64,000 nt of DNA, from NCBI GenBank assembly GCA_023159155.1, contig JAJNNX010000002.1:186001-250000 (forward strand), read 5' to 3'. How positions within the stretch are numbered: the stretch's first letter is position 1; the number at the start of each line of letters is the position of its first letter. The translations under genes and the position numbers were made by a program. Below are positions 58,798 to 64,000 of the stretch, piece after piece. Source of the DNA: Ustulina deusta (Eukaryota > Ascomycota > Sordariomycetes > Xylariales > Xylariaceae). Under the pieces are notes generated by a model. That model was not told where the DNA came from. It did not search any database and saw nothing but the letters and a program-made list of their open reading frames with translations.

Positions 58798-59718
58798 TTA
58801 CAAGAGCAATACCTTTCCCACCAGTCGTGGACGAGCGCTGGCACTTCGATGGGCGAGAACGAAACGATCCGTCCCGCTAGGTTCGGGGAGCCATCTGATC
58901 AGTTGGCGCAAGAGTGTCACGAGAGCTTTCTGGAACGACTTTTTCTCGGGATATAGCTCGAGCGTGAAGGTAGGTATAGAAAGTCTTCGGATCGCTGGAT
59001 GCTGCACGGCTCGCATATATAAGGTCGTCGGCTGGATCTTGGTGAACGAAGCATCGATCGAGCATGGCTTTCTGGTCGACTCGCCGCGCCGCGCCGGTGC
59101 CTAACGGGGACCTGTCGCTTGCAAAAATAAGACTACCGCTAGATAGTCCGAAACGAAAAACAGCCTAGCTGCAATCATCGCAGAGGCGATGCTCTCGAGA
59201 GCACGAGTTCGGCAGTTCCCTTCTAGATTGCCGCCGTTGATCTGGTGTCCGAACCAGACATCGTGTAGAGGTACGCCGGAAATATAGGACAATGGATGTA
59301 AGGGCATCAGAGAGCATTCTTAGTCGTCGGCGAGAAATCTAAGATGTCGGGCAAGTAAATAGTGGTCTCGCACGTAAGGAGCTGCATCGTCTTAGCCTTG
59401 GCGGCCAGGGACGACGAGGAGATGTCATCCCACTTGTCCGCCGTGCCATTGACGGGAATCTTAGCCACCAGTAGAGGCTGGTGTGGAAGGTCAAGGGGAA
59501 GAGTACGTGGTAGGAACCGAAGATAGGTTCGCCCACCGCGGGCTTGGAGATACTTCGTTGGTATTGCCGAGGTTTATATGGCTTCCGATGGGAATAGTCC
59601 CATACAACCCGAAACTAAACCTTAAAAGCGGGTTGTTATATCCCTCCTCGAACAGCGTACGAGCTGTATTTTTGATAGTATTACGTTCCAGGCCTCGGAG
59701 TCCGATCTTGCTACTCAT
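58798..59718 (-). pseudogene. Decayed phosphotransferase (aminoglycoside phosphotransferase/choline-kinase fold) gene
   Basis: Fragments of one protein family lie in order on the minus strand but in different frames: MSSKIGLRGLERNTIKN with HINLGNTNEV (59718 to ~59530), GEPIFGSYHVLFPLTF (~59535-59480), VAKIPVNGTADKWDD with LPDILDFSPTT (~59470-59310), LHDVWFGHQINGG with RTRALESIASAM (~59305-59165), MLDRCFVHQDPADDLIY (~59065) and GTDRFVLAH (~58870). These resemble fungal phosphotransferase-enzyme-family proteins of kinase-like fold. At least three frameshifts and a stop separate them, and the C-terminal catalytic HxDxxxxN region is missing or scrambled. No intron set I tried restores it. Not an antibiotic resistance gene as far as can be said; the family is broad in fungi. 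Confidence 0.68.
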
Positions 59719-60078
59719 GGGGCGGAATATAAACTTGATATATTCTAGCTGGTTAGGGGACAGAAAGTTTGGCTGCGGTAAGAGGAATGCCTGATCGAGA
59801 GTTGGTCCCAGATGCCTTCCTGCTTAGCTACAAGGTTGTGCTATAGGATGATTCGTCAAGAAATAGAAGGGTTTGACGAGTGGAATAGCCAGCGATGCCG
59901 TTGGAGCACTTCTGATTGTGCTTCTTCAACGAGCTTCGGCTTCTTTGCCTCGTCGTTACTCGCTCTGCATGCGACTGGAGTAATTGGCATAGTCTTAAAC
60001 TCGAAGTTTCGTCCACAGAGAACATAATAATGTCATCAATAAATGAAGAAATTGTTTCATTGTGAACAATTCTATAAG
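59719..60078. other. Spacer between pseudogene and MITE
   Basis: No gene supported. Ends with the left copy of the target duplication (60070-60078). Confidence 0.5.
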
Positions 60079-60134
60079 CGCCTCGGTTTTCGCGACTTGA
60101 CAGATTGATATCGGCACTTGAAGTTAAACCTAAT
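60079..60134 (+). repeat. Left terminal inverted repeat
   Basis: 56 bp, identical to the reverse complement of 60778-60833. Past this point the two ends still agree at about half of the next 16 positions, so the ancestral TIR may have been longer. Confidence 0.95.
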
Positions 60135-60414
60135 TCGGTAAGTGTCCCACTTCTGTCTCAATACCCTGTTATTTCCTATACAAAATGGATTAGCTTCGGA
60201 CATCATGTGGACACTGATAAAAACAACAGTCAGACCCTTGGTTGGAGACCTTGTTGAAGCCTTATAACGGCGAATTTTGCAGCATGATCACCACCTATGT
60301 ACCGCTTTCAAAAAATCGCTATGGAGCGAAAGAATAACCAATCAATAGCTCACAATCTGATGAAGCTAAAAATAACAAGTAATTGATGGATATAGCGATG
60401 CGCGATGGTGTTGT

Positions 60415-60530
60415 TGATGATTGAAGGTTGAAGGTTGAAGGTGGTGTATGATTGAAGGTGGAGATGGATGAAGGTTGCAGGTGGTTGAAGAGATGGATGA
60501 AGGTGGTTGGTGGGTCAGAAATAGAAAGTG
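60415..60530. repeat. GA/GGT-rich minisatellite inside the MITE
   Basis: Imperfect repeats of TGAAGGT, GATTGAAGGT and GATGGATGAAGGT fill about 115 bp of the element's centre. Confidence 0.75.
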
Positions 60531-60777
60531 GGTCATATTGTTAAACCCAGCATTCTTATTGGCTATCGCACGAGACCGCTATAATATAGTGGTAAGTATG
60601 CTGTAATTATAGTGGCTGTAGTAGGTATGGGAGAAAACATGTTTTTTTTTGGCGCTGCAGGGCGGTCCCCCGGTAAATACTTCACGGTACCCCACACACC
60701 ATCCAGATTAGGTGTAGTTTAGGTGTGATTAAGATAAGGGTGGCGGTACCCACTAGTATATATGGGGGAGTTTCCCT

Positions 60778-60833
60778 ATTAGGTTTAACTTCAAGTGCCG
60801 ATATCAATCTGTCAAGTCGCGAAAACCGAGGCG
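60778..60833 (-). repeat. Right terminal inverted repeat
   Basis: 56 bp, perfect reverse complement of the left repeat; ends CCGAGGCG next to the right copy of the duplication. Confidence 0.95.
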
Positions 60834-60842
60834 TTCTATAAG

Positions 60843-61139
60843 TGGATGGCTTTGCAAAAGTGGGACCGACTCAGGCTTACCTAACTAAGTACCTAGGTGG
60901 TAGGAGGTCCCGACCATCTGCTCACAGCGAGGTGGCTTAGGTAAAACCCATCCATGAGGTACCTCGGCTACACAGAAGATGGGTAGTAGTATACCTATTT
61001 CACAACGCGCCTCAACACCTAATAGACTCGTCATGCGCAATCAATCATTCCAATTCTTTACCATGCCTTAAGGAGTACGCGTCGCTGTTTGTGCTCTGGT
61101 TTTCATTCTAGCCCTGGCTCCCCATCATACATAATAGCC
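60843..61139. promoter_or_regulatory. PEX1 upstream region
   Basis: The roughly 300 bp between the MITE insertion and the PEX1 start. It contains TAGGTA/CCTAGG motifs near 60885-60900. The MITE therefore sits in the upstream region of PEX1. Confidence 0.5.
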
Positions 61140-64000
61140 ATGGCTCCCAGGAAGAATGCGCCTTCAGCCGCCGCTGAGATCTCCCTTGTACACTTGAAGA
61201 ACTGTCTGGTGAACCTTCCTCCGTCGCTTGTCAATCTCCTTGTTAACGCCGACACCGTAAGCTTCTCTGCTAAGTGCCTCATAGTTCTGCTTCTAGACTA
61301 AATTGCTGTAGCCTGCCCAAAATGTTATCGTCGAACTCAATTATCGCGTTGCGTCCTCGTCAGATGGCCCCGGCCAGCCCAATTCCTCGCCGAACCAACG
61401 ATCGATATATGTTGGCTGGACAGGGATGCCGAGCAAGCGCAAGCTTGTGCCCATAGTAGATCGTGATGGCATCAGTAACGGGAGGGACCGCGAGGTTTCG
61501 TCCGTTGAGCTCGATGCTACTTTGGCCACTACCTTGGGGCTATCCGAGGGCCAGAAAGTCCTGGCAATTGTACACGTTGACCCTCCGCTCGCGCACACGG
61601 TCAATATAGAACCTCTGACACCCGAGGATTGGGAGATCATCGAGCTACACGCCACTTTTCTAGAACTCAACATGCTGTCTCAAATTCGAGCCGTGCCAAA
61701 CCCTACGTATACTCCAAGCCAAGGCCTGCCTTCTGGCCCTCATGCATTAACACTCCACCTGTCTCCAACATCAGCGGCAAACATCAAGGTCTTGTCTCTT
61801 ACACCGGCTCCTTCAGCAGATGTTCCGTTTGTCAAGATTGCTCCAGATGCCGAGGTCATAGTGGCTCCTAAAACTCGGACTCAGCCCTCGAAGAGCAGTC
61901 AAAGCCGTAGTGTAGGCGGTACATCAAGAAGGAGCGGGAAAAGCTCAGCAAGCACAATACGGAAGAGGAGTGCACGTGAGGAGAAAAAACCAGCCATTTA
62001 TTTAAGAGCAATTGACAAGAGTCTCTGCTGTGAATGGTTCGACGACCAACCTGTTTCAGATGACTTGAGTGTTTGGATTGACAGAGACCTGCTTTTCGCA
62101 AAGGATTTTCGCGGCGTCAACTACGTAGCTGTCAACATCGTCAAGCCAGCAGGACTTCAGCCCCCCATCGACCCGCAGCAGCAGCAACAAGCAGCATACC
62201 CTGAAGCCGCAAAATCTAGCGAGAAAGTCGTTGTACATTTGCGGCCATGGGATGACCCACCAAGCAGTCAGACTATTGCTCTTTCTACCCCCTTGTGTGC
62301 CGCACTAGGTTGCTTGGGAATTATGGGAGGCATTGCCAAGGTTGAGCCCGCACCGCAACCATCGCGAGCCACATCGGAGAAGTTAAAGATTTTCCCTTTC
62401 GCAAGTCAGAATGGGAAACCCTCCGGCGCCCTGAAGTTTGGTGGAGAGTCGAAATCTGAAAAAGAAGCGGCTAGTAAACGAATCGCCCAAATATATAGCG
62501 CAAAAGGCTCCGGTCCTGGCCTCCTCAACGGACCCCTTACTGATGGGATGATTTTAGGCGTATATGATTCTCTTGAGTTGCCTTGGGGCTGGGAGGGTGG
62601 TGTTTTGAAACTTGAAACGTCGGGCACGGGTTCGAGCGCTCCGGAGGTGTTGAAATGGCGTGTCGGGTCCGAGCGACCTCTATCCATAGATGTGCAATCG
62701 CCAATTCCCCGCCCAACTTGGCTTGATCAAGGAGTTGTCGATGAAGACTCATACCCGAGTGCATCTATTTTGGTTGGTATCGACTCTCTTCTTGACGATT
62801 TAAAATCACACTTACTACATATGTCGTCAGTCTTGCTGACCGGCGCTCTGGGGTCCGGCAAGACAGCTGTCGCACGAAGACTCGCCCAAACGCTTCGGGA
62901 AGATTATTTATTCCACACTACTTACTTTCCATGTCGGAAGCTCGTGAACGACGAGAGTAGGATACCTACCATTAAGGAGACCCTCAATCGTATTTTCATG
63001 GCAGCCAGCTGGGGTGCTAGGCTAGGTGGAAAAGCAATAGTCGTCCTCGACGACATAGATAAGCTGTGTCCAACTGAGACCGAGCTGCAAGTTGGAAATG
63101 ACAACGGGCGGAGCCGTCAGATTAGCGAGATCATTGGGGCAATTGTTCGCCAGTACTGTGGGCGGGATAGCAGAGTAGTACTACTGGCAACTGCTCAGGG
63201 CAAAGACTCGCCTAATAATGTCATTATTGGCGGTCACATCGTTCGTGAGATAATAGATCTCAAAGCGCCCGACAAGGAAGGTCGCAGGAGGGTGCTAGAG
63301 ATGGTGGTCAAGCAACATACTGTGTCTCCAGACCCTATGCAAGCATCTACTACAGATGGGAGTCGACCCACGACAGCCGATGGTAGCGTCGAAGATGCAG
63401 GTACATGGATGGATGGGGATAGCCAACCTAGCCCGAACAACTCTTTATCGAAGTCTAAGAGAGATGGCTTCCTTCTCGACCCTGACCTCGACTTTCTTGA
63501 CCTTGCTGGTGAAACAGATGGCTATATGCCAGGAGATCTCATTCTACTTGTGTCCCGAGCTCGAAATGAGGCACTCATCCGATCGGTCGGTGAAATAACC
63601 TTGAAGCAATCCCTCGATATCGTTCAGCTTAGTCGACCGGATTTCGACAGTGCCTTAAAAGGATTCACTCCGGCGTCGCTTCGCAACGTCACACTACAAA
63701 CGTCAACAACCACTTTCGACTCCATCGGCGGCCTCCAGGAGACAAGACAGATTTTGCTAGAGACCTTACAGTACCCGACCAAATATGCTCCCATCTTCGC
63801 ACAGTGTCCTCTCCGACTCCGCTCTGGGCTTCTCCTATACGGTTATCCTGGTTGTGGCAAGACACTCCTGGCGAGCGCAGTAGCCGGAGAGTGTGGTCTC
63901 AACTTCATCTCCGTCAAGGGCCCAGAGATCCTGAACAAATATATTGGTGCTAGTGAGAAGAGCGTTCGGGACTTATTCGAGAGAGCCTCGGCAGCGAAGC
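61140..64000 (+). CDS. PEX1: Peroxisomal AAA-ATPase peroxin-1 (partial, 3' end outside window)
   Basis: Exons 61140-61256 and 61312 to beyond 64000; about 935 residues visible of an expected ~1200. Pex1 with Pex6 forms the hexameric motor that pulls ubiquitinated PEX5 out of the peroxisomal membrane. The N-terminal double-psi beta-barrel type domain begins near residue 10 (SLVHLKNCLVNLPPSLV). The first AAA domain has Walker A GALGSGKT (about 550) and Walker B VVLDDIDKL; the second has Walker A GYPGCGKT (about 883) and the conserved FISVKGPEILNKYIGASE. The frame is open to the window edge, so Walker B and arginine finger of the second domain lie outside. The 55-nt intron joins NADT to PAQNVIVEL. 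Confidence 0.95.

Larger units (their letters stand above)
60079..60833. mobile_element. Non-autonomous Mutator-like DNA transposon (MITE), 755 bp
   Basis: Bounded by perfect 56-bp terminal inverted repeats (60079-60134 and 60778-60833) that begin CGCCTCGGTTTTCGCG, and by a 9-bp direct duplication. Inside there is no open frame that could encode a transposase, so it must be mobilised in trans if at all. Known fungal Mutator-like elements such as Hop of Fusarium oxysporum also have long TIRs and 9-bp duplications. The perfect repeats and lack of C-to-T decay suggest a recent insertion or a copy that escaped RIP. Superfamily is inferred from TSD size and TIR length. Confidence 0.88.
60070..60842. 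repeat. 9-bp target site duplication flanking the element
   Basis: TTCTATAAG occurs at 60070-60078 and again at 60834-60842, directly abutting the outer ends of the inverted repeats. Nine base pairs is the usual size for Mutator-like insertions. Confidence 0.9.

Noticed and set aside
58798..64000. A possible mobile gene cluster or defence island around the MITE
   Set aside because: Only one decayed kinase-like gene and a non-autonomous element are present, next to the housekeeping gene PEX1; nothing suggests a working system.

Overview
This window looks like nuclear DNA of a filamentous ascomycete (Pezizomycotina, most likely Sordariomycetes). Protein-coding genes have short introns (mostly 48-90 nt) with GTRNGT-like donors and CTAAC-type branch points just before a YAG acceptor. 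The genes include fungal-only families (VTC4 polyphosphate polymerase, a PIL1/LSP1 eisosome protein, a DUF3433 membrane protein, RMT2), and an AT-saturated RIP-like block opens the window. Recognition of proteins is from memory of family sequences; no search was run.

Layout. 1-1010: RIP-like, AT-rich repeat relic. 1389-3657: GH2 glycosidase (+). 4314-5829: complex I 49-kDa subunit (+). 7812-9026: conserved Cys/His-rich protein of unknown function (-). 9.0-12.3 kb: gene-poor. 12271-14585: cystathionine gamma-synthase-like PLP enzyme (-) with two microsatellites in its introns. 15332-17824: VTC4 (-), divergent from RMT2 arginine methyltransferase (18573-19947, +). 20102-22430: hexokinase (-) with a 26-nt exon and a 638-nt first intron. 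24385-25412: a five-exon protein with an LRAT/NlpC-like His...Cys signature (-), divergent from OST1 (26075-27681, +). 29255-29509: small His-rich protein (+). 30659-31734: eisosome protein (+) whose start codon appears to be split by an intron. 32292-33830: COQ6 (+). 34374-35573: RNA polymerase I/III subunit AC40 (+). 38248-39296: Rab geranylgeranyltransferase beta subunit (-). 42752-44995: RhoGAP (+). 46025-46695: RRS1 (-), divergent from mitoribosomal mS29 (47210-48670, +). 49320-52121: MCM7 (-). 53373-58078: a 1549-residue DUF3433 membrane protein (-). 58798-59718: a frameshifted phosphotransferase (APH-like) pseudogene (-). 60079-60833: a 755-bp non-autonomous DNA transposon with perfect 56-bp terminal inverted repeats and a 9-bp target duplication (Mutator-like). 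61140-64000: PEX1 (+), cut by the window end.

Most genes are housekeeping: respiration and quinone synthesis (NDUFS2, COQ6), mitochondrial and cytosolic ribosome assembly (mS29, RRS1), transcription and replication (AC40, MCM7), secretory and membrane function (OST1, BET2, RhoGAP, eisosome, VTC4, PEX1) and carbon and sulfur metabolism (GH2, hexokinase, PLP enzyme). I see no biosynthetic cluster, CRISPR array or defence system. The most distinctive items are the intact-looking Mutator-like MITE next to a decayed kinase-like gene, the split start codon, the LRAT-like protein, three helically phased CGCG boxes before MCM7, and the repeated TAGGTA/CCTAGG motif in spacers.

Exon coordinates were worked out by hand from splice signals, reading frame and family similarity; each joined model was checked to be a multiple of three.
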